A stretch of 10,544 bases of DNA from JAVVUQ01 sp036653075 (GCA_036653075.1 JAVVUQ010000056.1:1-10544), one strand, 5' to 3'; positions 1 to 7,228 are shown, counted from the stretch's first letter. The notes: generated by a model from the letters alone, not told the origin. A program made the numbers and translations.

Positions 1-1
1 T

Positions 2-70
2 TTTTTCGATTTTGAAGCCTATTGCGCTACTGAATCGAGTAATGCGCTTAATCGTACAGTGTACTTATGA
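2..70 (+). pseudogene. Possible 3' end of a gene entering from the left edge (fragment)
   Basis: A frame open from the window edge reads FFDFEAYCATESSNALNRTV-YL and ends in TGA at 68-70. The first 70 bases are visibly richer in G and C than the 200 bases that follow, as expected for the end of a coding region. The pattern FDFEA..ATES.N.L.R loosely recalls the C-terminal part of ISL3-type transposases from memory. If so, the gene stops early and would be a remnant. A second forward frame (ending TAA near 88) is also open here, so neither the frame nor the identity is secure. Confidence 0.22.
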
Positions 71-305
71 TTATTTCTAAATTTTATTGTCAATTTAATA
101 CATACATTGGTCATTATTTACCAAATTTTAAACTGTTGACATATTTTTTATAATTAATGTTTTTTTAAAAACACACTGTATAATTATTGCAAAAATTTCT
201 AAGGTATTACATTAAAATTAAAAACTCTATAAAGATTAAGCAAAATTTTTTTATCACTTTTATAGTTCTATTGGTATAAAATACTGCAAAGGTAATTGTT
301 ATGCT
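71..305. other. AT-rich non-coding region upstream of the antiporter
   Basis: No gene is visible here. The DNA is very AT-rich with several TATAAT-like strings (149-154, 179-184), a TTGACA at 136-141 that has no -10 at a usable distance, and the octamer ACTGTATA at 175-182, which recurs in other spacers of this window. The best promoter candidate for the antiporter is described separately at 251-280. Confidence 0.6.
251..280 (+). promoter_or_regulatory. Candidate sigma-A promoter for the antiporter gene
   Basis: TTATCA (251-256, 4 of 6 to TTGACA) is followed after 18 nt by TATAAA (275-280). The -10 is preceded by TGG, which makes an extended -10 (TGnTATAAA). Transcription would start near 287, leaving a leader of only about 20 nt. 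The -35 is weak, so this is a suggestion. Confidence 0.35.
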
Positions 306-312
306 ATGGTAA
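288..312 (+). promoter_or_regulatory. SD site and three-codon mini-ORF overlapping the antiporter start
   Basis: The only Shine-Dalgarno-like string is AAAGGT at 288-293. It sits about 8 nt before an ATG at 301, which opens the frame ATG CTA TGG TAA (301-312, Met-Leu-Trp). The antiporter ATG at 306 lies inside this mini-ORF in another frame, at a longer distance (13 nt) from the SD. A ribosome could initiate at 301, stop at 312 and reinitiate at 306. The sequence is plain to see; the function is inferred. Confidence 0.35.
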
Positions 313-1586
313 AAGAAATCATACTTGGTCTGTCGATTGTTTTATTCACTGGGTTACTTTTGGGAAAGCTTTCCAAAGTAATACACGTACCAAACGTTAC
401 GTTGTATTTAATTGGCGGGTGCCTTATTGGCCCGTCGCTTATTAGCCTTATCTTCCCCTCTTATTCTGGAATTCTAAACGGAGATCTTCTTGAATCATTA
501 AAAGTATTCGCTACGATTGAACTTGGCTTCATTGCTTTTGGAATCGGAAGCGAATTTAAACTTAGTTATTTTAAAGAAGTAGGCGCAAGCTCGGTTATTA
601 TCGCTTTTTTAGAATCACTCGCCGCTGTAATATTTATTACATTAGGGCTTTTGATGTTTAATTTTCCTCTATATTTTGCTTTAAGCTTAGGCGCTGTTGG
701 AGGCGCAACTGCTCCTGCCGCCACTATTATGGTTATTAAACAGTATAAATCCAAAGGCTTGCTTACTAAAACTACGCTATCTGTTGTTGCAATTGATGAT
801 GCAAGTACTTTGATTTATTTTGGCGTTTGTATGGCTATTGTTGAATCATTAGTTTTACCTACTGCCGGAAGTTTATTAATGACGATTTTAATGCCAATTT
901 TAGAAATTATTGCATCGCTTGTTTTAGGACTTATTATGGGCGTTTTGATTTCCTTAGGCACAAAATGGTTTAAAGGACGAGGTAATCGCACAAGCTTTGT
1001 AATCGCTTGTATTTTTATGATTATTGGAATTGAATTCCTATTAAAAGATAAGTTTGGTTTTAGCCTTTCAAGTTTGCTTTCTTGTATGACAATGGCAGCA
1101 ATCTTTACAAACGTTTCATCGAATGTTTGTGAAGAAGTTGTTCCGCTTGTTGATAGAATTACACCGCCGCTTGTTATTATATTCTTTGTAATTTCAGGCG
1201 CTGATTTGAGATTAGAATCAATGTCCATCGTCGCTTTAATTGTACTCGCAATATACTTAATTTTTAGAATTGCAGGTAAAATTGCTGGCACTTGGGTTGG
1301 CGGTAAAATATCTCACGCAAACCCCGTTGTACAAAAATATTTAGGGTACGGACTTTTACCTCAAGGCGGAATAGCGATAGGACTATCGCTTGCTGTAATG
1401 ACAGTTTTGGATCCAAAAATTGCTAATTTATCTACTTACAACGGAGTACTGTTAGATGGTATGCTTTTACGAATAGTTGTACTTGGCGCTGTTTTTGTTT
1501 CGGAAATATTTGGACCTATTTGTTTGAAATGGGCATTATTTAAATCGGGAGAAGCTACTCCGCTTCCCAAAAAAATTAAAAAATAA
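306..1586 (+). CDS. Cation/proton antiporter of the CPA (Na+/H+ exchanger) family
   Basis: This predicted inner-membrane antiporter (426 aa) is hydrophobic throughout, with about 11-13 membrane segments, and matches the Na+/H+ exchanger fold of the CPA1/CPA2 group. Visible hallmarks are GGATAPAAT (132-140), the tandem aspartates Asp164-Asp165 in VAIDDAS, typical of the electrogenic CPA2 ion-binding site, ISGADLRLE (296-304), and GYGLLPQGGIAIGLSLAV (347-364) near the C-terminus. The protein stops soon after the last membrane segment with a short basic tail. It therefore lacks the cytoplasmic TrkA-N (RCK) domain found in KefB/KefC-like members, and regulation by bound nucleotide is not expected. 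The probable role is Na+ (or K+)/H+ exchange for pH or salt balance; the ion cannot be told from sequence. It is the only plus-strand gene and is transcribed alone, with its own terminator at 1643-1679. Confidence 0.88.
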   Translation: MVKEIILGLSIVLFTGLLLGKLSKVIHVPNVTLYLIGGCLIGPSLISLIFPSYSGILNGDLLESLKVFATIELGFIAFGIGSEFKLSYFKEVGASSVIIAFLESLAAVIFITLGLLMFNFPLYFALSLGAVGGATAPAATIMVIKQYKSKGLLTKTTLSVVAIDDASTLIYFGVCMAIVESLVLPTAGSLLMTILMPILEIIASLVLGLIMGVLISLGTKWFKGRGNRTSFVIACIFMIIGIEFLLKDKFGFSLSSLLSCMTMAAIFTNVSSNVCEEVVPLVDRITPPLVIIFFVISGADLRLESMSIVALIVLAIYLIFRIAGKIAGTWVGGKISHANPVVQKYLGYGLLPQGGIAIGLSLAVMTVLDPKIANLSTYNGVLLDGMLLRIVVLGAVFVSEIFGPICLKWALFKSGEATPLPKKIKK

Positions 1587-1642
1587 CCTAATTTATAACT
1601 ATAAATAATTATATATTCAATACATTTTAAACTTTAAAACAT

Positions 1643-1679
1643 AAAAAAGAGGAGATTTGTTTAAATCTCCCCTTTTTTT
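1643..1679. terminator. Strong rho-independent terminator, probably bidirectional
   Basis: GGAGATTT (1651-1658) and AAATCTCC (1663-1670) form a perfect 8-bp stem around a GTTT loop. After one A/C mismatch the stem extends through a G-C pair and an A tract (1643-1648) opposite a T tract (1673-1679). The run of T follows the hairpin on the plus strand and the run of A gives the same on the minus strand. It can thus end both the antiporter transcript and the convergent pepT transcript. Confidence 0.88.
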
Positions 1680-1733
1680 AAGTTAAAATCAATAATATAG
1701 ATGTTTATATTAGCTATCGCTTTATAATATAAA

Positions 1734-1832
1734 ATAATTATACTTTATAAACAAGTATGATATAACATAATTACATTTTATAAACAAGTATGAAATAACA
1801 TAATTACATTTTATAAACAAGTATGAAATTCG
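1734..1832. repeat. 33-bp tandem repeat, three copies
   Basis: Three head-to-tail units lie at 1734-1766, 1767-1799 and 1800-1832. The invariant core TTTATAAACAAGTATGA is found at 1744-1760, 1777-1793 and 1810-1826, exactly 33 bp apart. Units 2 and 3 are identical apart from their last few bases; unit 1 differs at a few positions. The array lies between the terminator and the stop codon of pepT, so it falls in the 3' region of the pepT transcript. No open frame runs through it. Copy number may vary between strains by slippage. Confidence 0.85.
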
Positions 1833-1848
1833 ACGCTAATATAAGTAA

Positions 1849-3072
1849 TTATACATTTGTGTATAACTTTACAATTTCTATTAAAATGTCGACAATTTTT
1901 TCCATTGATTGTATTGGTATAAATTCATAAATACCGTGGAAATTATATCCGCCTGTGCAAAGGTTTGGGCAAACCAACCCTTTAAATGATAAATGCGCTC
2001 CGTCTGTGCCGCCTCTAATTGGCATCACCTGAGCAACAACGCCTAATTTTGTCATCGCTATCTCTGCATTTTTAATCAAGTGCATATGCGGTAAAACTTT
2101 TTCTTTCATATTATAATATGAATCTTTTATGTTGACTTCTAATACGCATTTCCCGTATTTTTCGTTAATTAAATTGCAAGCTTTCTTTGCGTATTCTTTC
2201 TTTTCTTGGAATTTTGTCCAATCGTGGTCACGAATTATGTAATTAGCGTTAGCTTCTTGTACTTTTCCACAAATTTCATCTAAGTGGTAGAAGCCTTCGT
2301 ATTTTTCAGTATATTGCGGACGCATTTGACAAGGAAGCAAATTATGAAAATCGTATAGTACTTCTATTGCGTTAATCATTCTATCTTTAGCCGTACCAGG
2401 GTGTATACTTGCGCCGTGAGCAAGAACTTCCATCGAAGCTGCGTTGAAGTTTTCATACTCAATTTCGCCCAACGCGCCGCCGTCTATTGTATAAGCATAA
2501 TCCGCTTTAAATTCATTTAAATTAAAATATTTTACACCGCTTCCTACTTCTTCATCTGGCGTAAAAGCGATTAGAATTTCTCCGTGCGGTATCTCCTTAT
2601 GCGACATATAATACTCAGCCATAGCCATTATTTCAGCGATGCCTGCTTTATCGTCAGCGCCTAATAAAGTAGTGCCATCAGTAACAATCAAATCTTGATT
2701 GATGCAATCTTTTAAAACTGGATAAACATTAGGACTCATAACAATATTTAATTTTTCGTTTAAGACTATATCTTTTCCATCGTAATTATACACGATTTTA
2801 GTTTGGATATTTTTGCCTGAAACTGCGCTCGAAGTATCTACGTGGGCTAAAAAACCTAATTTTACGCCATCTTTAATCGTAGCGGGAATACTTGCGTACA
2901 CGTAACCATTTTCATCCATTCTTGCATTTTCAATTCCTAATTCCAATAACTCTAATACCAATTCTTTTAATAAATTCTTTTGTTTTTGCGAACTTGGATA
3001 ACTCTCGCTTTTTGGGTCAGATTCTGTGTCAATTGCCACATATTTTAAAAATCTGTCTAATACTTTTTTCAT
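1849..3072 (-). CDS. pepT: Peptidase T (tripeptide aminopeptidase, M20 family)
   Basis: Peptidase T is a cytosolic zinc aminopeptidase that removes the N-terminal residue of tripeptides. The length (407 aa) is the family norm and all active-site positions are present: His77 and Asp79 in AHVDT, Asp140 in GADDKAG (bridging zinc), Glu174-Glu175 in TPDEEVG (general base and zinc ligand), Asp197 in TIDGG, and His379 in NFHGIYE. The PIRGGTDGAHLSF block (351-363) and the dimerisation/lid domain in the middle (about 207-320) also fit. The ATG at 3072 overlaps the stop of the upstream MFS gene as ATGA. An AAGGAG at 3078-3083, 5 nt upstream, supports this start and suggests coupled translation. A 7-bp hairpin (TTATACA/TGTATAA, 1849-1866) spans its stop codon. 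Identification is firm. Confidence 0.96.
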   Translation of the reverse strand: MKKVLDRFLKYVAIDTESDPKSESYPSSQKQKNLLKELVLELLELGIENARMDENGYVYASIPATIKDGVKLGFLAHVDTSSAVSGKNIQTKIVYNYDGKDIVLNEKLNIVMSPNVYPVLKDCINQDLIVTDGTTLLGADDKAGIAEIMAMAEYYMSHKEIPHGEILIAFTPDEEVGSGVKYFNLNEFKADYAYTIDGGALGEIEYENFNAASMEVLAHGASIHPGTAKDRMINAIEVLYDFHNLLPCQMRPQYTEKYEGFYHLDEICGKVQEANANYIIRDHDWTKFQEKKEYAKKACNLINEKYGKCVLEVNIKDSYYNMKEKVLPHMHLIKNAEIAMTKLGVVAQVMPIRGGTDGAHLSFKGLVCPNLCTGGYNFHGIYEFIPIQSMEKIVDILIEIVKLYTNV

Positions 3073-4415
3073 AATTTCTCCTTATTCTCATTCTTTCGTT
3101 CCGCTTTTTGATTTTTATCTATAAATAATAGCGCTACCAAACAAAGCAACGTAAACACTGCTGAATATGGCATTAAATTTATTGTATTGCCGCCAAAAAA
3201 TTGACTCATAAATAAACCTGCTAACGCTGGTGTTATAGACTGCGCTATCATCGTTGCTGAATAATACAAACCTGTATATCTTGCATAATCGCCTTTACCA
3301 CAAAAACCTACAACTGTTGGATACATATTCGTAACCATAAGCGCCATTCCTATTCCAAATATAAAGAATGGTATGATTAAGAAATAGCTAAATGAATTAA
3401 CAAACGTAAGAATAAAATTTCCCGTAAGCATTAATCCGCTACCAATAAGCATTGTATTTCGTCTACCGATTTTTTCAGCGATCATTGCTGCTGGTATCAT
3501 AAATCCAAAATTGCCCACCGCTAAAGCTGCCAACATTTCCAATCCGTGAGCTAAATCGCCTAAAACCTCATCGCTGTATAATGATATAAATGTTTCAACT
3601 GCATTCGCCGCCATGTAATAGAAAAATATGGACATCAACATAAATCGCAAATTCTTTTTATCACGTTTTGTCGCTTTCGATTTTTTTAACTGTTTTTCAA
3701 CGTCTTTTTCTTCGTTAGTATCGGTATAATCTAATGGATTTTTATTTGTTTTCTTACAATATTCCATTACGTCAAGATGCATTTGTCTTTTAAAGATATC
3801 TTCTTTAATAGTCAACAAAATAAGTAGTAAACATATAAACATAACAAATGATATAAATAATATTGGTACTGTATCTGGCATATTCAAAATCTTTTCACTG
3901 CATATATAACAAGTCAAATATCCTAATCCTGTGCCTACGCCACCCATAATATTAATAATTGCATTACTTCTCGCTCTCAATGGTTTAGGTGTTATATCAG
4001 GCATTAATGCAACTGCTGGAGAACGATATACATTCATCGCCACCATTATTAACATTAATACTAAGATTAATAACACTAAACTTCCATCTGCTACAAAAGG
4101 CACGGCGGCAAATCCCAATAAAGCTATCGATAATCCTACTATTATAAAAGGAACTCTCTTACCAATTTTAGTGTTTGTTCTATCTGATAGCTTTGATACT
4201 AATGGTATCATAAATAACGCTACTAAATTGTCCAAACCCATTATAGCTCCCACTATAAACTTAGCTGCTCCTGTATCGCCTACAATATCAATAAAAATTT
4301 TTTCTAATTTTCCATTAAGAAATAAGGGAACAAACCAATTGTACCCCTGCCACAAAATCATTATAGACAGAAAAGCAAATCCTATCGAAATAGTATTTTT
4401 CAATCTAATTTTCAT
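3069..4415 (-). CDS. MFS transporter, SLC45/GPH-like (sugar or related solute symporter)
   Basis: This is a twelve-segment major-facilitator permease (448 aa). The loop 2-3 signature is SKLSDRTNTKIGKRVPF (74-90), and the first half carries YRSPAVALMPDITP...RARSNA (130-151), characteristic of SLC45/GPH-type cation-sugar symporters and related uncharacterised Bacillota permeases. The second half repeats the MFS motif as AEKIGRRNTMLIG (313-325). A charged cytoplasmic loop (about 204-257, rich in Lys, Glu and Asp) separates the halves. The substrate cannot be read from sequence. Pairing with pepT could mean uptake of a peptide-linked nutrient, but the protein lacks the features of the POT peptide transporters. 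The ATG at 4415 is preceded by an in-frame TAG only 9 nt upstream, so no longer form is possible. The SD is weak (AGAAACAAAGT before ATG), unlike its neighbours. It forms an operon with pepT through a 4-nt overlap. Confidence 0.86.
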   Translation of the reverse strand: MKIRLKNTISIGFAFLSIMILWQGYNWFVPLFLNGKLEKIFIDIVGDTGAAKFIVGAIMGLDNLVALFMIPLVSKLSDRTNTKIGKRVPFIIVGLSIALLGFAAVPFVADGSLVLLILVLMLIMVAMNVYRSPAVALMPDITPKPLRARSNAIINIMGGVGTGLGYLTCYICSEKILNMPDTVPILFISFVMFICLLLILLTIKEDIFKRQMHLDVMEYCKKTNKNPLDYTDTNEEKDVEKQLKKSKATKRDKKNLRFMLMSIFFYYMAANAVETFISLYSDEVLGDLAHGLEMLAALAVGNFGFMIPAAMIAEKIGRRNTMLIGSGLMLTGNFILTFVNSFSYFLIIPFFIFGIGMALMVTNMYPTVVGFCGKGDYARYTGLYYSATMIAQSITPALAGLFMSQFFGGNTINLMPYSAVFTLLCLVALLFIDKNQKAERKNENKEKL

Positions 4416-4421
4416 ACTTTG

Positions 4422-4461
4422 TTTCTACTTTGCGCATAAACTTTTCTACTTTGCGCACAAA
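4422..4461. repeat. Two-copy 19-bp direct repeat, 21-bp period, just upstream of the MFS start
   Basis: TTTCTACTTTGCGCATAAA (4422-4440) and TTTCTACTTTGCGCACAAA (4443-4461) differ at one base and are spaced by exactly 21 bp, two turns of the helix. Each contains the palindromic core TGCGCA, a GC-rich island in very AT-rich DNA. They end 6 nt before the MFS start codon, so a protein bound to both would lie on one DNA face beside the translation start. If transcribed they form part of the 5' leader instead. The repeat is plain; a role as operator is inferred. Confidence 0.6.
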
Positions 4462-4785
4462 AAGTAAAATAATTATTATTGTACTTAATCATATTTTATA
4501 AACTACCTAACTTCATTATTTTTAAAACAAACTATATAAAATAGTGTCTTTATTGCTTTTTTTCTTTTTATATTTAAAACATTTATGCAATTTACTATAA
4601 TAAGTATACAGTAATATTTATCTGTAAATCTCTCAATGTATTATAAACAACTTTATATTTCACTACTAATTATAATATTTAATTAATAAAATATCTAATA
4701 AATCTTATTTCTGTCTTTGTATCAATTTATTAATATATTATCATAAATTTGTACATTTTATACAGTCACATTCATTATTTAATTG

Positions 4786-4822
4786 ATAGGGGTATTTTTT
4801 ATTATTTAGAAAATACCCCTAT
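4786..4822 (-). terminator. 13-bp perfect hairpin downstream of kbl (atypical terminator candidate)
   Basis: ATAGGGGTATTTT (4786-4798) and AAAATACCCCTAT (4810-4822) are perfectly complementary, with an 11-nt AT-rich loop. The hairpin begins about 35 nt after the kbl stop codon and is the natural 3' end for the tdh-kbl transcript. No run of U follows on either strand, so it may protect the RNA end or work with a factor rather than act as a standard intrinsic terminator. Confidence 0.5.
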
Positions 4823-4856
4823 ATACACAACTGAGTAAAAACTCAATTATAGATTA

Positions 4857-6047
4857 TTAAAATCCTATTTCTTTTTTCGCTTCAACAAAAGCATTTATAC
4901 ATTTATCGATATCCGCTTTAGTATGCGCCGCTGACATTTGCGTACGTATTCTTGCTTTACCATTAGGAACAACTGGATAAAAGAATCCTGTTACATAAAT
5001 TCCCTTTTGTAATAATAAATCAGCTACTTTTTGAGCCAATACACTGTCATATAACATAACTGGTACAATTGCGTGGTCTTTACCTATTAAATCAAATCCA
5101 TGTTTAGCCATTTCAGCGCGGAAATATTTTGCATTTTCCATAACTTTTTTTCTTAAACTGCTATCCCTATTTACTATTTCCAAAACTTTTAGCGTAGCTC
5201 CGCAAATTGACGGCGCTAATGTATTAGAAAATAAATATGGTCTGCTTCTTTGTCTAAGTAAATCAATAATCTCTTTCCTACCACTCGTAAATCCGCCTGA
5301 CGCTCCACCCATTGCTTTACCAAATGTAGATGTAGTAATATCAACTCTACCCATAACTGCGCAATATTCCGCTGTTCCACGTCCGTTTTCGCCTACAAAT
5401 CCTGTTGCGTGACTATCATCAACCGCTACCATAGCTCCGTACTTATCAGCTAAATCACATACGCCTTTAAGATTTGCTATTATGCCATCCATACTAAATA
5501 CGCCATCGGTAACAATTAACTTTAATCTCGCTCCTTCTGCGTCCGCTTTCTTTAACTGTTCTTCAAGGTCAGCCATATCGCTATTGTGATACCTATACCT
5601 TTTAGCTTTTGATAATCTTACGCCATCGATTATGCTTGCGTGATTAAGTTCATCTGATATTATAGCATCTTCAGCTGTGGTTATCGTCTCAAATAATCCG
5701 CCGTTAGCATCAAAGCAACTGGAATATAATATCGTATCTTCCATTCCTAAAAATTCACTTACTTTTTCCTCTAACTCCTTATGAACGCTTTGAGTTCCGC
5801 ATATGAATCTAACGCTACTCATTCCATAACCATATTTATCATAACTATCTTTCGCAGCTTCAATTACCTCTTTATTGTTAGCTAACCCCAAATAGTTATT
5901 TGCGCAAAAATTAATTACATTCGCCGCTTTAGTTGTGTCGATAACATTTGACTGTTGCGTTGTAATAATTCTTTCTGTCTTCCATAATCCTTGTTTTTTT
6001 ATGTCACTAAGTAATTCAGTATATACCGCTTTTCCTTTATTATACAT
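4857..6047 (-). CDS. kbl: 2-amino-3-ketobutyrate CoA ligase (glycine C-acetyltransferase)
   Basis: Kbl is a PLP-dependent enzyme of the alpha-oxoamine synthase family. It cleaves 2-amino-3-oxobutyrate with CoA to glycine and acetyl-CoA, the second step of threonine breakdown after Tdh. The length (396 aa) matches the E. coli enzyme almost exactly. Visible active-site residues are Lys244 in TSTFGKAMGGASGGF (the PLP Schiff-base lysine), Asp210 and His213 in VDDSHATGF, His136 in DELNHAS, Asn50 in CANNYLGL, and Arg368 in ARIRTQ (substrate carboxylate). Related synthases such as BioF or HemA share the fold. The FGKAMGGASGG motif, the close match to KBL numbering and the adjacent tdh make KBL by far the best call. 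The ATG at 6047 has AGGAG at 6056-6060, 8 nt upstream. It lies 143 nt after tdh on the same strand. Confidence 0.95.
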   Translation of the reverse strand: MYNKGKAVYTELLSDIKKQGLWKTERIITTQQSNVIDTTKAANVINFCANNYLGLANNKEVIEAAKDSYDKYGYGMSSVRFICGTQSVHKELEEKVSEFLGMEDTILYSSCFDANGGLFETITTAEDAIISDELNHASIIDGVRLSKAKRYRYHNSDMADLEEQLKKADAEGARLKLIVTDGVFSMDGIIANLKGVCDLADKYGAMVAVDDSHATGFVGENGRGTAEYCAVMGRVDITTSTFGKAMGGASGGFTSGRKEIIDLLRQRSRPYLFSNTLAPSICGATLKVLEIVNRDSSLRKKVMENAKYFRAEMAKHGFDLIGKDHAIVPVMLYDSVLAQKVADLLLQKGIYVTGFFYPVVPNGKARIRTQMSAAHTKADIDKCINAFVEAKKEIGF

Positions 6048-6098
6048 TTTATGCTCTCCTATATCGTATTAAACCTAATATTTAAAAGTTTTAACCAT

Positions 6099-6143
6099 TT
6101 ATTATGCAAAACTGTAACCAATAGCAACAATTTTGCATAATAA
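6099..6143. repeat. 13-bp perfect inverted repeat in the tdh-kbl spacer
   Basis: TTATTATGCAAAA (6099-6111) and TTTTGCATAATAA (6131-6143) are exact reverse complements separated by 19 nt. In the tdh-kbl mRNA they would form a mostly A-U hairpin with a 19-nt loop, about 50 nt before the kbl start. No run of U follows, so it is not an ordinary terminator. It could be an operator pair, an RNA stabiliser or processing site that sets the Tdh:Kbl ratio. The right arm also contains CATAAT on the minus strand, a possible -10 of a weak internal kbl promoter. The role is unproven. Confidence 0.6.
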
Positions 6144-6190
6144 CATAACTTATATTAATACTATTTTATTAAATTTTAATTAACAAATTC

Positions 6191-7228
6191 CTATTTTTGC
6201 CAATTTAAAATTACTTTTCCGCTTTTACCGCTCTTCATAAGTTCAAAACCAGTCAAATAATCTTTATAATCAAATCTATGTGTGATAACTTTACTAATAT
6301 CTAATCCGCTTTGAAGCATTGTAGTCATTTTATGCCAAGTTTCAAACATTTCTCTACCATAGATTCCTTTAAGTTGTAAACTGCCGAAAATAATCTTTGT
6401 CCAATCTACTTTTGTGTCTAATTTTTGTATTCCAAGTAATGCGATTTTTCCACCGTTTATCATATTAGCTATCATATCGTTTAAAGCAATTGCGCTACCG
6501 CTCATCTCTAAACCAATATCAAATCCTTCTTCCATTCCTACTTCTTTTTGAACATCAGCAAGTTTTTCATTCATTGTATTAACTGTCTTAACCGTAGGGC
6601 ATACTTGTTTTGCCAACTCCAATCTATAATCTACTACGTCAGTTAACACTACATTTCTTGCCCCTACGTGTCTTGCTATTGCAGCCGCCATTATTCCTAT
6701 TGGTCCAGCTCCAGTTATTAATACGTCTTCTCCTACCATATTATAAGATAACGCCGTATGCGTAGCATTTCCAAACGGATCAAATATTGATAGTATATCT
6801 TCGCTTAGGTTTTTATCACAAAGCCAAAGGTTCGTTAATGGTATAGCTGCGTATTCAGCAAATATTCCCGTTCTGTTTACGCCGATTCCTTGCGTGTTTG
6901 GACATAAATGTCTTGTTCCACCACGACAATTACGGCATTTCCCACATACTACGTGCCCTTCTGCGCTTACAATATCCCCAACTTTAAATGAATCTGACTG
7001 TCCGTTGATTTCAACTACTTCTCCAACAAATTCGTGCCCAATAGTCATCGGCGTCTTTATTGTTTGTTGACTCCATTCATCCCAATTGTAAATATGCAAG
7101 TCTGTTCCACATATCGCCGTCTTGTGAATTTTAATCAACGCCTCTCCCGCTTTTAATACGGGTACTTCTACGCGCTCAAGATCCAATCCCGGTGCTGCGT
7201 ATTTTTTTACTAATGCATCCATTTTCAT
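6191..7228 (-). CDS. tdh: L-threonine 3-dehydrogenase (zinc-dependent MDR family)
   Basis: Tdh oxidises L-threonine with NAD+ to 2-amino-3-oxobutyrate, the substrate of the next gene, kbl. The 345-residue protein has the full medium-chain dehydrogenase layout. Cys40 (ICGTD), His65 and Glu66 (GHEFVGE) form the catalytic zinc site. Cys95, Cys98, Cys101 and Cys109 form the structural zinc lobe. GAGPIG (173-178) starts the Rossmann fold, with Asp197 (LTDVVDYR) positioned for NAD+. The segments IYNWDEWSQ (46-54) and GREMFETWHKM (291-301) are typical of threonine dehydrogenase rather than of alcohol or sorbitol dehydrogenases. The ATG at 7228 is supported by GAGG at 7237-7240, 8 nt upstream; a second Met at residue 3 is too close to that site. 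It is the first gene of the tdh-kbl operon, with its own promoter at 7318-7346. Confidence 0.95.
   Translation of the reverse strand: MKMDALVKKYAAPGLDLERVEVPVLKAGEALIKIHKTAICGTDLHIYNWDEWSQQTIKTPMTIGHEFVGEVVEINGQSDSFKVGDIVSAEGHVVCGKCRNCRGGTRHLCPNTQGIGVNRTGIFAEYAAIPLTNLWLCDKNLSEDILSIFDPFGNATHTALSYNMVGEDVLITGAGPIGIMAAAIARHVGARNVVLTDVVDYRLELAKQVCPTVKTVNTMNEKLADVQKEVGMEEGFDIGLEMSGSAIALNDMIANMINGGKIALLGIQKLDTKVDWTKIIFGSLQLKGIYGREMFETWHKMTTMLQSGLDISKVITHRFDYKDYLTGFELMKSGKSGKVILNWQK

Larger units (their letters stand above)
4416..4856. other. 441-bp AT-rich intergenic region between kbl and the MFS gene
   Basis: No gene is visible. From right to left this holds the hairpin downstream of kbl (4786-4822), two copies of TATACAGT (4759-4766, 4605-4612), a weak promoter-like TATAAT on the minus strand (4640-4645) with only a poor -35, and the GCGC-containing direct repeats just before the MFS start (4422-4461). 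The promoter of the MFS-pepT operon must lie here but I cannot place it with confidence. Confidence 0.6.

Noticed and set aside
136..184. Promoter made of TTGACA (136-141) and TATAAT (179-184)
   Set aside because: The spacing is 37 nt, about twice the workable distance, and the other TATAAT (149-154) is only 7 nt away.
815..1291. 158-codon open frame on the minus strand inside the antiporter
   Set aside because: It lies wholly within a well-supported membrane protein gene and its translation is low-complexity Ile/Lys-rich with no recognisable motif.
1734..1832. CRISPR array
   Set aside because: The 33-bp units are contiguous with no unique spacers between them, and no cas gene is present.
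3069..4415. POT/PTR peptide transporter
   Set aside because: The paired pepT suggested it, but the sequence carries SLC45/GPH-like MFS motifs and lacks the POT ExxER-type signature in the first segment.
3931..4467. 178-codon open frame on the plus strand opposite the MFS gene
   Set aside because: It is antisense to a clear permease, has repetitive Asn/Ile/Pro-rich content expected of a shadow frame, and shows no SD or domain.
4832..4845. TGAGT/ACTCA hairpin right after kbl as its terminator
   Set aside because: The stem is only 5 bp and no U run follows; the 13-bp hairpin further downstream is a better 3'-end candidate.
6099..6143. Miniature transposon ends
   Set aside because: The arms enclose only 19 nt, there is no target-site duplication, and the position within a conserved operon spacer fits a regulatory hairpin better.
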